64,000 nt of DNA from positions 1 to 64,000 of the forward strand of contig NZ_JAKTTI010000012.1 of NCBI RefSeq assembly GCF_022427965.1. The letters run 5' to 3'. The notes beneath the pieces are model-generated. The model worked only from the letters and a program-made list of their open reading frames with translations. It made no database searches and was not told where the DNA came from. The position numbers and the translations under genes are program-made. The stretch's first letter is position 1, and each line of letters opens with the position of its first letter. This document shows positions 28,681 through 38,112 of this stretch, piece after piece. This stretch comes from Fredinandcohnia quinoae. GTDB lineage: Bacteria > Bacillota > Bacilli > Bacillales > Bacillaceae_L.

Positions 28681-29698
28681 TACCCATCACCTCCGCCTCA
28701 ACCTCTTGCTCACGGATATAATGAATCGCCTTTTCGATTTCATCGTTCGAACCATTGAGGTGAATAAATAATGTCCCATATGCTCCACTTTGAGTTTGTG
28801 AAATTTTCCCTTGTAGGATTGTAACATTAATGTTGAAGCTACGAATTACATCAGTAATCAATGGTGTCTCCGTTGATTTTCCTACGAATGTTAATTGTAT
28901 AACCTTTCCACTTGGATATTGCTCAATGAGATGTTCGATTGTTTCTCTCGTTTCCTCTGGTTCTGTTACTTGCTGGACAAAGCGTCTTGTAATGGTAGCC
29001 TGTGGTTTTCTAAATACTTCTAAAACCTCACCTTGTTCTACAATCTGTCCTTCTTCCATTACTGCAACACGATGACAGATTTTTCGAATGACATGCATTT
29101 CATGAGTTATTAAAACAATCGTTAACCCAAGTCTTTCATTGATATCAACTAATAAATCCAAGATTGAATCTGTCGTTTGTGGATCCAACGCAGATGTAGC
29201 CTCGTCACAAAGAAGTACCTTTGGATTATTAGCTAATGCCCTAGCAATTCCTACACGTTGCTTCTGCCCACCGCTTAACTCAGAAGGGTATGCGTCCCCT
29301 CGTCCTTCAAGACCAACAAGCTTGATTAATTCATCAACTCTTTTTGTTCGTTCACTTTTCGGTACTTTATTGATTTCTAAAGGAAATGCAATATTTTCCT
29401 TAACTGTTCTTGACCATAAAAGGTTAAAATGTTGGAAAATCATACTGATTTCTTTCCTTGCATCACGGAGTGCTTTTCCTTTTATTTGTGTAATATTATG
29501 TCCTGCAACTGTTATCGACCCTTGACTAGGTAATTCGAGACCATTTAATAAGCGTATTAGCGTGCTTTTTCCAGCACCACTATAACCAATAATGCCAAAT
29601 ATTTCACCATCATTTATTTGAAGATCAATATCCTTAACTGCAGTAACTTTATTCGCTTTTGTTTCATACACCTTTTTTACCTTTGATAGTGTTATCAT
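28673..29698 (-). CDS. metN: Methionine ABC transporter ATP-binding protein MetN
   Basis: A 341-residue ATPase. Walker A GYSGAGKST, signature LSGGQKQRVGIARAL, Walker B LLCDEATSALD. The C-terminal NIL domain (about 265-341) binds methionine and gives feedback inhibition in this family. First gene of metNPQ; the leader contains a canonical S-box riboswitch and terminator, so transcription should fall when SAM is plentiful. Confidence 0.96.
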   Translation of the reverse strand: MITLSKVKKVYETKANKVTAVKDIDLQINDGEIFGIIGYSGAGKSTLIRLLNGLELPSQGSITVAGHNITQIKGKALRDARKEISMIFQHFNLLWSRTVKENIAFPLEINKVPKSERTKRVDELIKLVGLEGRGDAYPSELSGGQKQRVGIARALANNPKVLLCDEATSALDPQTTDSILDLLVDINERLGLTIVLITHEMHVIRKICHRVAVMEEGQIVEQGEVLEVFRKPQATITRRFVQQVTEPEETRETIEHLIEQYPSGKVIQLTFVGKSTETPLITDVIRSFNINVTILQGKISQTQSGAYGTLFIHLNGSNDEIEKAIHYIREQEVEAEVMGND

Positions 29699-29764
29699 GA
29701 TGCCTCACCCTCTTTTCAACTAAGTAAAGATTAAAAACTTATATTTATTTTGTACGTCTATGCA

Positions 29765-29800
29765 ATAAAAAAACCTTTCTGCAAAAAATGAGCAGAAAGG
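29765..29800 (-). terminator. Riboswitch-controlled terminator of metNPQ
   Basis: Minus-strand stem CCTTTCTGC / GCAGAAAGG followed by eight T. It lies 22 bases after the SAM aptamer and is the expression platform for metNPQ. Confidence 0.93.
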
Positions 29801-29821
29801 CGTAATTAATCATATTCCTTT

Positions 29822-29930
29822 CTCTCATCTCCCAAAGCATTAATGCTTTGTGTGAATTGGCACCATTTCAACTAAGTTGACGGTTGCCGGGCTTCATCGG
29901 GCACATCCCTCCACCTCTCTTGATAAGAGT
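29822..29930 (-). promoter_or_regulatory. SAM-I (S-box) riboswitch upstream of metN
   Basis: The minus-strand leader has the S-box order of conserved blocks: P1 strand CTCTTATC then AAGAG, AGGTGGAGGGA, GATGAAGCCCGGCAACC, a variable P3/P4 region, and the closing P1 strand GATGAGAG, which pairs with the first (one G-U). Binding of SAM stabilises P1 and lets the following terminator form. Confidence 0.96.
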
Positions 29931-30077
29931 TGTATATAAACTTTATTCAATTAATGTTTTATAGCAATATAGTTTTTAAGGTTATGAGAGTGATTTTATC
30001 ACTAGTATTCAAAGGTGTCAACAAAATTCTATAAATCTACATTACTTTTTTAAAGTAATTTCTATTAGGCCCTACAC

Positions 30078-31400
30078 TTAAGCAATTGGAGTTTTTTCTA
30101 GTGATTTCGTTCCATTAGCTACTTCGATTGCCTGTTCCAAATCTTCTAAAATATCATCAATATTTTCAATCCCAACTGAAAGACGAATTAAATCCTCTGT
30201 CACACCAGACGCTTTAAGATCTTCTTCACCTAATTGTTGATGTGTAGTACTTGCAGGATGAATGATTAAGCTTTTTGCATCACCAACATTAGCGACATGG
30301 GACCAGAGCTTCACATTATTAATGAGCTTCTCACCAGCGTCTCTTCCACCCTTAATTCCAAATATAATAACTGCACCTGCACCTTTAGGTAAATATTTAT
30401 CCGCTAATTCTTTATTAGGATGTCCTTCATCACCCGGATATAATACCCATTCTACACCTGGATGTTCTTTTAAATATTGAACAACTTGATTTGTATTTGC
30501 AATATGCTCCTTCATTCTCACATGTAGTGTTTCCAATCCCAGACTGAATTGAAATGCATTGAACGGACTAATTGAAGGGCCGAGGTCGCGTAATAGCTGA
30601 ACCCTTGCTTTAATGATAAATGCAACAGCACCTAAAGCTTCTGCATATACGAGATCATGGTAGCTTGGGTCAGGAGTTGTAAAACCTGGAAATTTCGGTG
30701 AATTCCAGTCAAAATTCCCGCCATCAACAATAATTCCACCAAGTGTCGTTCCGTTACCGAGCAACCATTTTGTTGCAGAATGAATGACAATGTCAGCACC
30801 ATGCTCAATTGGTCTGCATAAATAAGGTGTTGCAAATGTATTATCGATAATTAATGGAATCCCCGCCTCATGAGCTATTTTTGCAACAGCTTCAATATCG
30901 AGAATATCTAAGCTAGGGTTACCGATCGTTTCTGCAAATATTGCCTTTGTATTTGGTGTGATTGCCTGACGAAAATTCTCGGGATTTGTTGGCTCTACAA
31001 AATGAGTCTTAATTCCGTACTTTGGTAATGTATTTGCAAATAGATTATAAGTTCCTCCATATAAGGTTGAGGCAGAAACAATGTCATCCCCCGCTCCAGC
31101 GATATTAAGTACCGCTAAAGTTATTGCTGCCATTCCACTTGCTACTGCAAGACTACCTACTCCACCCTCTAACTGAGCAACCCTTTCTTCAAAAACCGTA
31201 ACAGTAGGATTATGGATGCGCGTATATATGTATCCCGGTTCTTTTAAGCCAAAAAGGTTGGCAGCATGTTCTGTACTATTGAACGTATATGCGTTTGATT
31301 GATAAATCGGAACTGCCCTTGCACCTGTCGTTGGATCGGTTTCAAGTCCTCCATGAACCCCAATCGTTTCAAATCTGTACTTTTTTTGTTTTTCACCCAT
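30078..31400 (-). CDS. metY: O-acetylhomoserine sulfhydrylase (MetY-type)
   Basis: A 440-residue Cys/Met-metabolism PLP enzyme that makes homocysteine from O-acetylhomoserine and sulfide. The PLP lysine is in HSATKWLLGNG (about residue 211), and YTRIHNPT marks the cofactor phosphate-binding loop of the neighbouring subunit. The length (about 430-440) and the insertions favour O-acetylhomoserine aminocarboxypropyltransferase over the shorter cystathionine enzymes (about 380). GGAG lies about 10 bases before the ATG. A SAM riboswitch precedes it. A methionine gamma-lyase activity cannot be excluded from sequence alone. Confidence 0.93.
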   Translation of the reverse strand: MGEKQKKYRFETIGVHGGLETDPTTGARAVPIYQSNAYTFNSTEHAANLFGLKEPGYIYTRIHNPTVTVFEERVAQLEGGVGSLAVASGMAAITLAVLNIAGAGDDIVSASTLYGGTYNLFANTLPKYGIKTHFVEPTNPENFRQAITPNTKAIFAETIGNPSLDILDIEAVAKIAHEAGIPLIIDNTFATPYLCRPIEHGADIVIHSATKWLLGNGTTLGGIIVDGGNFDWNSPKFPGFTTPDPSYHDLVYAEALGAVAFIIKARVQLLRDLGPSISPFNAFQFSLGLETLHVRMKEHIANTNQVVQYLKEHPGVEWVLYPGDEGHPNKELADKYLPKGAGAVIIFGIKGGRDAGEKLINNVKLWSHVANVGDAKSLIIHPASTTHQQLGEEDLKASGVTEDLIRLSVGIENIDDILEDLEQAIEVANGTKSLEKTPIA

Positions 31401-31445
31401 TTTTAAATCGCTCCTTTTTAATTATTTGTTGTAGAAAGGGACTAA

Positions 31446-31474
31446 CTAAAAAACCCTCTTCAATAAGAAGAGGG
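31446..31474 (-). terminator. Riboswitch-controlled terminator of metY
   Basis: Minus-strand stem CCCTCTT / AAGAGGG with a 7-base loop followed by T residues, between the SAM aptamer and metY. Confidence 0.92.
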
Positions 31475-31489
31475 TGGATAGATGTTCTC

Positions 31490-31595
31490 TTCTTATCTGT
31501 CAGACAAATTTCCGTCTGCTGGATTTAGCACCGCGTAAAATAACCGGTTGCTGGGCTTCATAGGGCCATTCCCTCTGCCACTCTTGATAAGATTT
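31490..31595 (-). promoter_or_regulatory. SAM-I (S-box) riboswitch upstream of metY
   Basis: Conserved minus-strand blocks: CTTATCAAGAG (P1 and start of the core), GGCAGAGGGA, CTATGAAGCCCAGCAACC, and the P1-closing AGATAAG. The P3/P4 arms differ in sequence from those of the metN copy, so this is not a recent duplication of the same leader. Confidence 0.95.
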
Positions 31596-31710
31596 ACTAT
31601 TGAATTAATCAGAATGTTAAAGCATTTATGTTCTAAAGTCAATATATTTGTTAAAAGATTTTGAAATTTCTACGGATAGATAATTAATATTTCCTAAGAA
31701 ATATGTCTAT

Positions 31711-32976
31711 TCATGCAACCTGATTATTCGATTTTACAATCGGCAGGCCTTTAAATACGAAATAAAAATAAAGAGAGCCAATCAAATATAATATCGAAGT
31801 AATTGTAAATACATATGCATAACCCCAATATGAACCGTATATTAAAACAATTGATGTTGAAACTGGTCCCATTAATGCCCAGCCAAGTTGAAAGACCATT
31901 TGATTAACAGAGTTGGCAAGTCCTTTCATAGAATCATCGACTCGAGCCATCATTAGTGAGGACTGAATCGGATTTCCTGCATTCATTAGTGCTTGCCTGA
32001 ATAAAAAGCCAATTCCAGCTATATATAAATTTTCTGTATAAGCAGTTAGTAATAAAAATGGCAGAGAGAGCAATTGCAAATAGACAACTGCCCTTACCTC
32101 TCCTACCTTCCTAACAACTGCCGGTCCAATAATCATCGCCACAGCAGTTGCTGCCTGTCCTAATGATAAAATGATTCCTATTATCGAATTATTAGCATGA
32201 AATCGATCTGAAAAATACAAATTTAAATAAGGGATTACTAAACCTGAGCCGAAGCCAATGATCATCTGTGCTCCTGCAAATAATGCAATAAGCTTTAATT
32301 GAGATTTATTTATCCAAAAGCTTTCCATTAAGGACAACTTCGTTTTTGAATTGTCAGCCACTCGCTTTTTTTCAGACATCTTAAAGATTGGTAAAATTCC
32401 AGCTACATATATACCAACTGCAATTAGAAGTGTCATTCGTACACTTGTTAAAGCACTAAAATTCAATACATAATGAAATGTATCAGATAACACTCCACCT
32501 AAAATATTTCCTACAACATTAGCAGCCATCATGATTGCGGCATGAAAGCTAAATAAATGGACTCTTTGCTTAGGCGTAGAATTTTCTGCTAACCAAGGAA
32601 TCCCTGATACTTGGATGAAAGCAGTTGAAAGACCAGTAAGGAAAGCGGTAGCAATTAACAATTCCTCAATATCAATAATACTTCTCGAAAATAAAGCAAT
32701 TGCTGATATAGCAACACCGAGAGCCATAACCTTTTTTCGTCCCATTTTGTCACTCAGTATACCCGCAGGGACTAAAATAATTGCTGATGCTAATGCCGTC
32801 ATGGCAATGATTGTTCCATTCATTTGTTCTGAATAACCTAATTCTCTTATGTAAAAATTGTATATCACCATAAATATACCCATACCTATTTGGGTGTAAA
32901 TATTTGTAAGAATAAATAGTTTTACATTTTTATTATATGATATGTATTGTCGTTTCCAGTCATTTAATAGACTCAT
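31711..32976 (-). CDS. Major facilitator superfamily transporter
   Basis: A 421-residue MFS protein with about twelve membrane helices. The loop 2-3 signature is visible (GILSDKMGRKKVMALG). The substrate is unknown; the weak resemblance is to the general drug/proton antiporter-type MFS proteins of Bacillus. AGGGAG lies 7 bases before the ATG. It stands alone between metY and yusE and has no evident regulatory gene beside it. Confidence 0.85.
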   Translation of the reverse strand: MSLLNDWKRQYISYNKNVKLFILTNIYTQIGMGIFMVIYNFYIRELGYSEQMNGTIIAMTALASAIILVPAGILSDKMGRKKVMALGVAISAIALFSRSIIDIEELLIATAFLTGLSTAFIQVSGIPWLAENSTPKQRVHLFSFHAAIMMAANVVGNILGGVLSDTFHYVLNFSALTSVRMTLLIAVGIYVAGILPIFKMSEKKRVADNSKTKLSLMESFWINKSQLKLIALFAGAQMIIGFGSGLVIPYLNLYFSDRFHANNSIIGIILSLGQAATAVAMIIGPAVVRKVGEVRAVVYLQLLSLPFLLLTAYTENLYIAGIGFLFRQALMNAGNPIQSSLMMARVDDSMKGLANSVNQMVFQLGWALMGPVSTSIVLIYGSYWGYAYVFTITSILYLIGSLYFYFVFKGLPIVKSNNQVA

Positions 32977-33041
32977 AATCTTTCTCCCTAGATGTATTTC
33001 GACTCCCTAAATATCATACCTTTTTTTTAGAAAAAATCAAT

Positions 33042-33076
33042 ATAAAAAGCATCGCCAAATCACTTTTAGCGATGCT
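33042..33076 (-). terminator. Intrinsic terminator overlapping the yusE stop
   Basis: Stem AGCATCGC / GCGATGCT followed on the minus strand by a T run. The 5' arm includes the first base or two of the yusE stop codon, so gene and terminator overlap. Confidence 0.88.
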
Positions 33077-33380
33077 ACTTATTAGAAATTATTTCGAGTA
33101 AATATGGTACATTTTTAAATGCATAAATTTTATTATAAACCTTGCTATTTTGAAAAATGAGCAAACAAGGTACACTTTCAACTTCCCACTCGAATGCGCG
33201 ACCGGGGATGTAATTCAAATCACACTTCCCAATTGCTACATCAGGAATTATTTCGGTTACAACCTGCATCATTTTTGATGCTACCTGACAAGTGCCGCAA
33301 AGTGGTGTATATAAATAGAGGCAAAAAAAGTCTTTTTTTGCAATCGCTTCGTCTATATCTTTTTCGTTCCATTCATTCAT
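33075..33380 (-). CDS. yusE: Thioredoxin-like protein YusE
   Basis: A 101-residue thioredoxin-fold protein with a CGTC active site (C28, C31) rather than the usual CGPC, and the conserved cis-proline in SVPCLLIF. It lacks a signal peptide. The substitution of proline by threonine in the active site normally changes redox potential, but the target is unknown. Same place as yusE in B. subtilis, next to yusF and gcvH. Confidence 0.88.
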   Translation of the reverse strand: MNEWNEKDIDEAIAKKDFFCLYLYTPLCGTCQVASKMMQVVTEIIPDVAIGKCDLNYIPGRAFEWEVESVPCLLIFQNSKVYNKIYAFKNVPYLLEIISNK

Positions 33381-33427
33381 AAAATTTTCAAATCCTCAAG
33401 TTTGTTTAGTGACTTTTAGAACTTCTT

Positions 33428-33778
33428 TTACAATAAATATTCTGTATGAACATCAATATTGGCTCTAAGAAGTACCGTTGCGATATGTTGTTCTGGAGCT
33501 GTTGCTACTTCACGATACATTTTATCAATGTAAAGATGCTCAGCTTCTGGAAATTCACGTTTAAACTGCTTTCTAAGCTTTTCACCAGCAGCATCCGCAT
33601 CAACGAGAATATAAACATCTTTATTATATACATGTTCAATTAACTCATCGAGCTTTGAAATACTAATCGTCCCATTTGTACAAATGATTTCAACAGGTTC
33701 ATTTATAACAGCCTCTACTTTCTTTTTATCTGATCTCCCTTCGACAATAATAACTCTTTCTATTTCACCCAAACTCAT
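33428..33778 (-). CDS. yusF: Toprim domain protein YusF
   Basis: A 116-residue stand-alone Toprim domain with the two acidic motifs: VEGRSD and VDADAAGEKLRKQF (DxD). Small Toprim proteins of this type are related to RNase M5 and primase-type nucleases, but no role is established. Two adjacent ATG codons are possible; the second (33778) is better spaced from AGGTG. Synteny with B. subtilis yusE-yusF-gcvH is retained. Confidence 0.88.
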   Translation of the reverse strand: MSLGEIERVIIVEGRSDKKKVEAVINEPVEIICTNGTISISKLDELIEHVYNKDVYILVDADAAGEKLRKQFKREFPEAEHLYIDKMYREVATAPEQHIATVLLRANIDVHTEYLL

Positions 33779-33872
33779 CATACATCACCTAGTTTCAGTG
33801 TACATTCTACTACTATTCCCTTTATTTTATAAAAATGATCAAACATTGGTGAATCCTGTTCATTGTATATAG

Positions 33873-33900
33873 TAAAAAGGCAGGTTACTAACATCTGCCT
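33873..33900 (-). terminator. Second hairpin downstream of gcvH
   Basis: Minus-strand stem AGGCAG / CTGCCT with an 11-base loop followed by TTTTTAC. It could back up the terminator at 33937-33965. Confidence 0.55.
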
Positions 33901-33936
33901 CTTCTGATTTATTAGTATCCATAGTAATAGTTGAAA

Positions 33937-33965
33937 CTAAAAAGGGAACGACAAAGCCGTTCGCC
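33937..33965 (-). terminator. Intrinsic terminator after gcvH
   Basis: Minus-strand stem GGCGAACG / CGTTCCC with a short loop followed by TTTTTAG, nine bases beyond the gcvH stop. Confidence 0.8.
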
Positions 33966-33973
33966 GATTTTAA

Positions 33974-34357
33974 TTAATCTTCGTTAATCATTTCTTCATA
34001 TTGCTCTGCGGTCATAAGTTTATCAATTTCACCTTTATCAGTAGGTTCTATAACAATCATCCATGCTTTTTCATAGGGTGAATCATTAACAAACTCTGGG
34101 CTATCATCAAGGTCTTCATTTATCTCTACAACTTTTCCACTAATTGGAGCATACAACTCTGAAACAGTTTTTACTGATTCAACACTTCCAAATGGCTCGT
34201 CTACTTTTATTTCATCTCCAACCTCTGGAAGCTCTACAAAGACGATATCTCCTAGTTCAGATTGTGCAAAATCAGTAATACCGATTCGAACCTTTTCCCC
34301 TTCAACTTTTACCCACTCATGTTCTTCAGAGTAGCGTAATTCTTTAGGTGTATTCAT
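33974..34357 (-). CDS. gcvH: Glycine cleavage system H protein
   Basis: A 127-residue lipoyl carrier. The lipoylated lysine is K63 in [13 protein letters not shown] at 34357 is preceded by GGAGGT at a 7-base distance. No gcvT or gcvP is nearby. In Firmicutes such as B. subtilis GcvH is also the obligate relay for lipoate transfer from LipM to other enzymes via LipL, so a stand-alone gene is expected; lipA at the left end of the window acts in the same pathway. Confidence 0.95.
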   Translation of the reverse strand: MNTPKELRYSEEHEWVKVEGEKVRIGITDFAQSELGDIVFVELPEVGDEIKVDEPFGSVESVKTVSELYAPISGKVVEINEDLDDSPEFVNDSPYEKAWMIVIEPTDKGEIDKLMTAEQYEEMINED

Positions 34358-34432
34358 GTTTATTACCTCCATTAATTAGCAAATTTATATGTATAAAAGT
34401 TCTCATAAATGAGGCCTTTTAATCCCATGTAA

Positions 34433-34789
34433 CTATTTCCAGGTTTGTTCGAATTGCACTTCGTTAAATCCAACAGTAACCTTATGACCATCGGTAAGAA
34501 GTGGTCGTTTTATTAGCATTCCATCAGAGGCTAATAGGGCTAATAGCTCTTCTTCTGTTGCAGTATTCATTTTTTCCTTAACACCAAGTTCGCGATATTT
34601 TTGTCCACTTGTATTAAAAAACTTTTTTAATTCTATACCACTCATTTTATACATAGCTGCTAGTTCCTCTTTCGTTGGTGGACTCTCAACAATATGTATT
34701 TCTTCAAATGAAAGCTGATGTTCCTCTAACCACTTTTTAGCTTTTCGACAGGTTCCACATTTCGGATACCAATAGAGCTTTATTGTCAT
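34433..34789 (-). CDS. yusI: Spx/ArsC family protein YusI
   Basis: A 118-residue thioredoxin-fold protein of the arsenate reductase/Spx group with a CGTC motif (C11, C14), and IKRPLLTDGHKVTVGF near the C terminus, the family's conserved RP motif. Function unknown; not Spx itself, which has different flanking residues. The ATG at 34789 follows GGTGG at a suitable distance; an upstream start four codons earlier has none. Located between gcvH and fadE as in B. subtilis. Confidence 0.88.
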   Translation of the reverse strand: MTIKLYWYPKCGTCRKAKKWLEEHQLSFEEIHIVESPPTKEELAAMYKMSGIELKKFFNTSGQKYRELGVKEKMNTATEEELLALLASDGMLIKRPLLTDGHKVTVGFNEVQFEQTWK

Positions 34790-34987
34790 AATTTTCACCA
34801 CCTACATTCAGAAAAACTAGGAAAAATTACATGTTCACTATAAGAAAACATGTACCATCTGATATTTTACCATATGAAAATTGGAAATCATAATTTTTAA
34901 ACTATACACAGACTATAATTTCGACTAATTTTTCATTATTTCCTGCTCTTTGGCCAAATTAATTTGTGAACTTTTATAGGCATAAGG

Positions 34988-35009
34988 AAAAGCGCTGGAG
35001 CTAGACATT
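34988..35009. repeat. Short dispersed motif, copy 1
   Basis: AAAGCGCTGGAGCTAGACAT, also present with one change at 58324-58345 (AAGCGCTTGAGCTAGACAT). It abuts the fadE terminator. Confidence 0.6.
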
Positions 35010-35010
35010 G

Positions 35011-35034
35011 AAAAAGCTCCCGTAGGAGCTTTTT
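35011..35034 (-). terminator. Intrinsic terminator after fadE
   Basis: Perfect ten-base stem AAAAAGCTCC / GGAGCTTTTT with a 4-base loop just past the fadE stop; ends the fadN-fadA-fadE unit. Confidence 0.93.
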
Positions 35035-35044
35035 CATTTACATA

Positions 35045-36829
35045 TTAAACAGTATATTTTTCAGCTTCAATTAATGAAGCAGCTGCTTCACGCTTTTTAG
35101 CAATCACATTGATTGGGTTATGGCGAGTAAATTTACGTAGTGCAGAAATCATCATACGTAAAGTATCTCCTTCTTCTGTTGCTACAAGAGTTTCTTTCGC
35201 ATGTCCTTCGATTTCATTGAATGCTTCTTGGACAAATACTTGAGTATAGAGAAGCTTTTGTTGGTTCTTTTCTAAACCTGTTTTATTAATTGCTTTTTCC
35301 GTACGTAAAACAACTGATTCCATTGCATAGACATTAGCTGCAATATCAGCAATATTTGCAAGGATTTCTTGTTCTTGCTCTATTTTCGGACCATATTTTT
35401 GAGCCGCCAAGCCAGCAATCATTAAACCAATTTTCTTAGCATTGCGCACAAGATATTTTTCTTGCTCAAGTACACCATCGCCAACTTCCTCAGGCATTAG
35501 CATCATAAGCTCTTCTTGAAGTGCTTGTGCTTTTTGAAGAAGAGGTAGCTCACCCTTCATCGCTTTTCGTAAGAATGTTCCTGGAACTAATAGTCGGTTA
35601 ATTTCATTTGTTCCTTCGAAGATTCGATTGATACGAGAGTCACGGTATGCTCTTTCAATTTCATATTCCTGCATGAATCCGTAACCACCGTGGATTTGTA
35701 CGCCTTCATCAACAACGAAGTCTAATACTTCAGTATTAAAGAATTTATTGATTGAACATTCGATTGCATATTCTGCAATTGATTTTGCAACTTCTTTTCC
35801 ATCTTTCACTTCTTCATCAGATAAATTACTCATACGATCTTCGAAGTACCCAACCGTACGGTATACACTTGATTCAGCAGCATAAATTTTTGTTGCCATT
35901 GAAGCAAGCTTTTCTTGTATAAGTCTGAATTGAGAAATTGGCGTTTTGAATTGTTGACGTTGATTTGCATATTTTACAGCTAATTCAAACGCACTTTTCG
36001 AACCACCTACTGCACCTACTCCTAATTTATAGCGACCGATATTTAGGATATTAAATGCAATCACATGCCCACGTCCAACTTCACCTAGTAAATTCTCAAC
36101 AGGAACTTGTGCATCTTCTAATATTAATGTGCGAGTTGATGAGCTCTTAATACCCATTTTCTTTTCTTCAGCACCTGTTGATACTCCAGGGAATTCACGA
36201 TCAACGATGAATGCTGAGAATTTGTCTCCGTCGATTTTTGCATATACAACAAACACGTCAGCAAAACCTGCGTTTGTGATCCATTGCTTTTCACCATTTA
36301 ATACATAGTGAGTACCTTCTGCATTTAGTTTTGCAGTTGTTTTTGCACCTAATGCATCTGAACCGGAGCTAGGCTCAGTTAGTGCATATGCAGCAAGAAG
36401 TTCACCAGATGCTAATTTTGGTAAATATTTTTGCTTTTGTTCTTCATTACCAAATAAAACGATTGGTAATGAACCAATACCCACATGTGCACCGTGAGTA
36501 ATTGAGAAGCCGCCAGCCTTTGCCATTTTTTCAGCAACTAAAGCAGAAGTAATTTTGTCCAAGCCAAGGCCACCGTATTCTTCTGGTACGTCTACAGCTA
36601 ATAATCCAAGTTCACCAGCTTGTTTTAATAGCTTAACAGAACGGTCAAATTCATGGTGCTCAAGAAATTCTACTTGAGGTAAAACTTCATTTTCTACATA
36701 GTCTTCTGTTGTTTTTGCAATCATTTTATGTTCTTCAGTGTAATCTTCCGGTGTAAATATACGATCAGCTTCTAGGTCTTCGATTAAGAAGCCTCCGCCT
36801 TTTACTACTTGATTAGTTGTATTTGCCAT
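35045..36829 (-). CDS. fadE: Acyl-CoA dehydrogenase FadE (YusJ)
   Basis: A 594-residue FAD-dependent acyl-CoA dehydrogenase that carries out the first step of fatty-acid beta-oxidation. The N-terminal three domains show YALTEPSSGSDA and the FAD/substrate loop GYGFMQEYEIERAYRD, and an additional C-terminal extension of about 190 residues marks the long YusJ type. AAGGAGG is 7 bases before the ATG. It is the last gene of fadN-fadA-fadE, under the FadR-type palindrome at 40525. Confidence 0.95.
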   Translation of the reverse strand: MANTTNQVVKGGGFLIEDLEADRIFTPEDYTEEHKMIAKTTEDYVENEVLPQVEFLEHHEFDRSVKLLKQAGELGLLAVDVPEEYGGLGLDKITSALVAEKMAKAGGFSITHGAHVGIGSLPIVLFGNEEQKQKYLPKLASGELLAAYALTEPSSGSDALGAKTTAKLNAEGTHYVLNGEKQWITNAGFADVFVVYAKIDGDKFSAFIVDREFPGVSTGAEEKKMGIKSSSTRTLILEDAQVPVENLLGEVGRGHVIAFNILNIGRYKLGVGAVGGSKSAFELAVKYANQRQQFKTPISQFRLIQEKLASMATKIYAAESSVYRTVGYFEDRMSNLSDEEVKDGKEVAKSIAEYAIECSINKFFNTEVLDFVVDEGVQIHGGYGFMQEYEIERAYRDSRINRIFEGTNEINRLLVPGTFLRKAMKGELPLLQKAQALQEELMMLMPEEVGDGVLEQEKYLVRNAKKIGLMIAGLAAQKYGPKIEQEQEILANIADIAANVYAMESVVLRTEKAINKTGLEKNQQKLLYTQVFVQEAFNEIEGHAKETLVATEEGDTLRMMISALRKFTRHNPINVIAKKREAAASLIEAEKYTV

Positions 36830-36867
36830 TTTATTTCCTCCTTAGGTATTTTTATATACAATTTCTA

Positions 36868-38043
36868 TCAAACTAGTTCAAATACTCCTGCAGCACCCAT
36901 TCCGCCACCGATACACATTGTAACTACACCAAATTGGACATTGCGACGTTTCATTTCGTGCATTAGAGTAAGTGTAAGCTTTGCTCCAGAGCAGCCAAGT
37001 GGATGACCAAGCGCAATCGCTCCTCCATTCACATTAACCTTTTCCTCATCTAAGCCTAATTCACGAATAACCTGTAATGATTGAGAAGCAAATGCTTCGT
37101 TCAGTTCAAATAACCCGATATCTGATAGTTCTAACCCTGCAATTTTTAAAGCCTTTGGAATGGCTGCAATTGGACCAATTCCCATTACTTCTGGTGGTAC
37201 TCCAGCTACGGCAAATGATCTGAATTTTACAAGTGGTGTTAATCCTAAGCTAATTGCCTTTTCACGATCCATTACCATAACCGCCGCAGCTCCATCACTT
37301 GTTTGTGAAGAGTTACCAGCAGTTACAGAACCTGTGACAGAAAATGCTGGTCTAAGTTTAGCAAGAACCTGAGCATTTGTATCTTCACGTACACCTTCAT
37401 CTTGAGAAAATAGAATGTGTTTTTCATGGACTTTATTGTCTGCTCCAAGCTGACGAAGGGTTACATCAACTGGAACGATTTCATCAATGAATTTACCTGC
37501 TTTTATCGCTGCAGCTGCGCGTTGATGACTTCTCACCGCAAATGCATCTTGGTCTTCTCGGCTAACTCCATATTTAACTGCTACTTGTTCTGCAGTATGA
37601 CCCATTCCCATGTAATATTCAGGTGCTGTTTCAGCTAATTTTACATTCGGTCTAACAACATGCCCCATCATTGGTACAAGACTCATCGATTCTGCTCCAC
37701 CAGCGATTGCTGTGTCAGATGCTCCTAGCATAATTTTTTCTGAAGCATATGCAATCGCTTGAAGACCAGACGAACAGTAGCGATTAATTGTTATTGCAGG
37801 AACTGTATGTGGTAATCCTGCTAATGCTCCAATATTACGAGCCATATTTAGTCCTTGCTCTGCTTCAGGCATTGCACAACCAATAATTAAATCATCAATA
37901 TTTCCTTCATAGTTCCCCGCACGTTTTACTGTTTCTTTAACAACTAAAGCTCCTAAGTCATCGGGACGTACATTAGCTAACGTACCTTTTTTTGCTTTTC
38001 CGACCGGGGTTCTAGCACCCGCCACTATTACTGCTTCTCTCAC
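36868..38043 (-). CDS. fadA: 3-ketoacyl-CoA thiolase FadA (YusK)
   Basis: A 391-residue thiolase that cleaves 3-ketoacyl-CoA in the last step of beta-oxidation. Catalytic cysteine is in [10 protein letters not shown] (about residue 88), and the other catalytic residues in [16 protein letters not shown] and [13 protein letters not shown] start with a GGGGGG about 6 bases upstream. A stable hairpin (38064-38100) lies between fadN and this gene. Confidence 0.96.
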   Translation of the reverse strand: MREAVIVAGARTPVGKAKKGTLANVRPDDLGALVVKETVKRAGNYEGNIDDLIIGCAMPEAEQGLNMARNIGALAGLPHTVPAITINRYCSSGLQAIAYASEKIMLGASDTAIAGGAESMSLVPMMGHVVRPNVKLAETAPEYYMGMGHTAEQVAVKYGVSREDQDAFAVRSHQRAAAAIKAGKFIDEIVPVDVTLRQLGADNKVHEKHILFSQDEGVREDTNAQVLAKLRPAFSVTGSVTAGNSSQTSDGAAAVMVMDREKAISLGLTPLVKFRSFAVAGVPPEVMGIGPIAAIPKALKIAGLELSDIGLFELNEAFASQSLQVIRELGLDEEKVNVNGGAIALGHPLGCSGAKLTLTLMHEMKRRNVQFGVVTMCIGGGMGAAGVFELV

Positions 38044-38063
38044 GATATTCCCCCCTAATGGAT

Positions 38064-38100
38064 GGTTAAAAGTTCCGGGAAAAAGCCCTCCCTTTTAACC
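38064..38100 (-). other. Intercistronic hairpin between fadN and fadA
   Basis: Nine-base perfect arms GGTTAAAAG / CTTTTAACC, with an inner GGG/CCC pairing, in the 69-base gap. There is no T run after it, so it is more likely an RNA-stability or processing element than a terminator. Confidence 0.55.
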
Positions 38101-38112
38101 TTGATATTAAAA

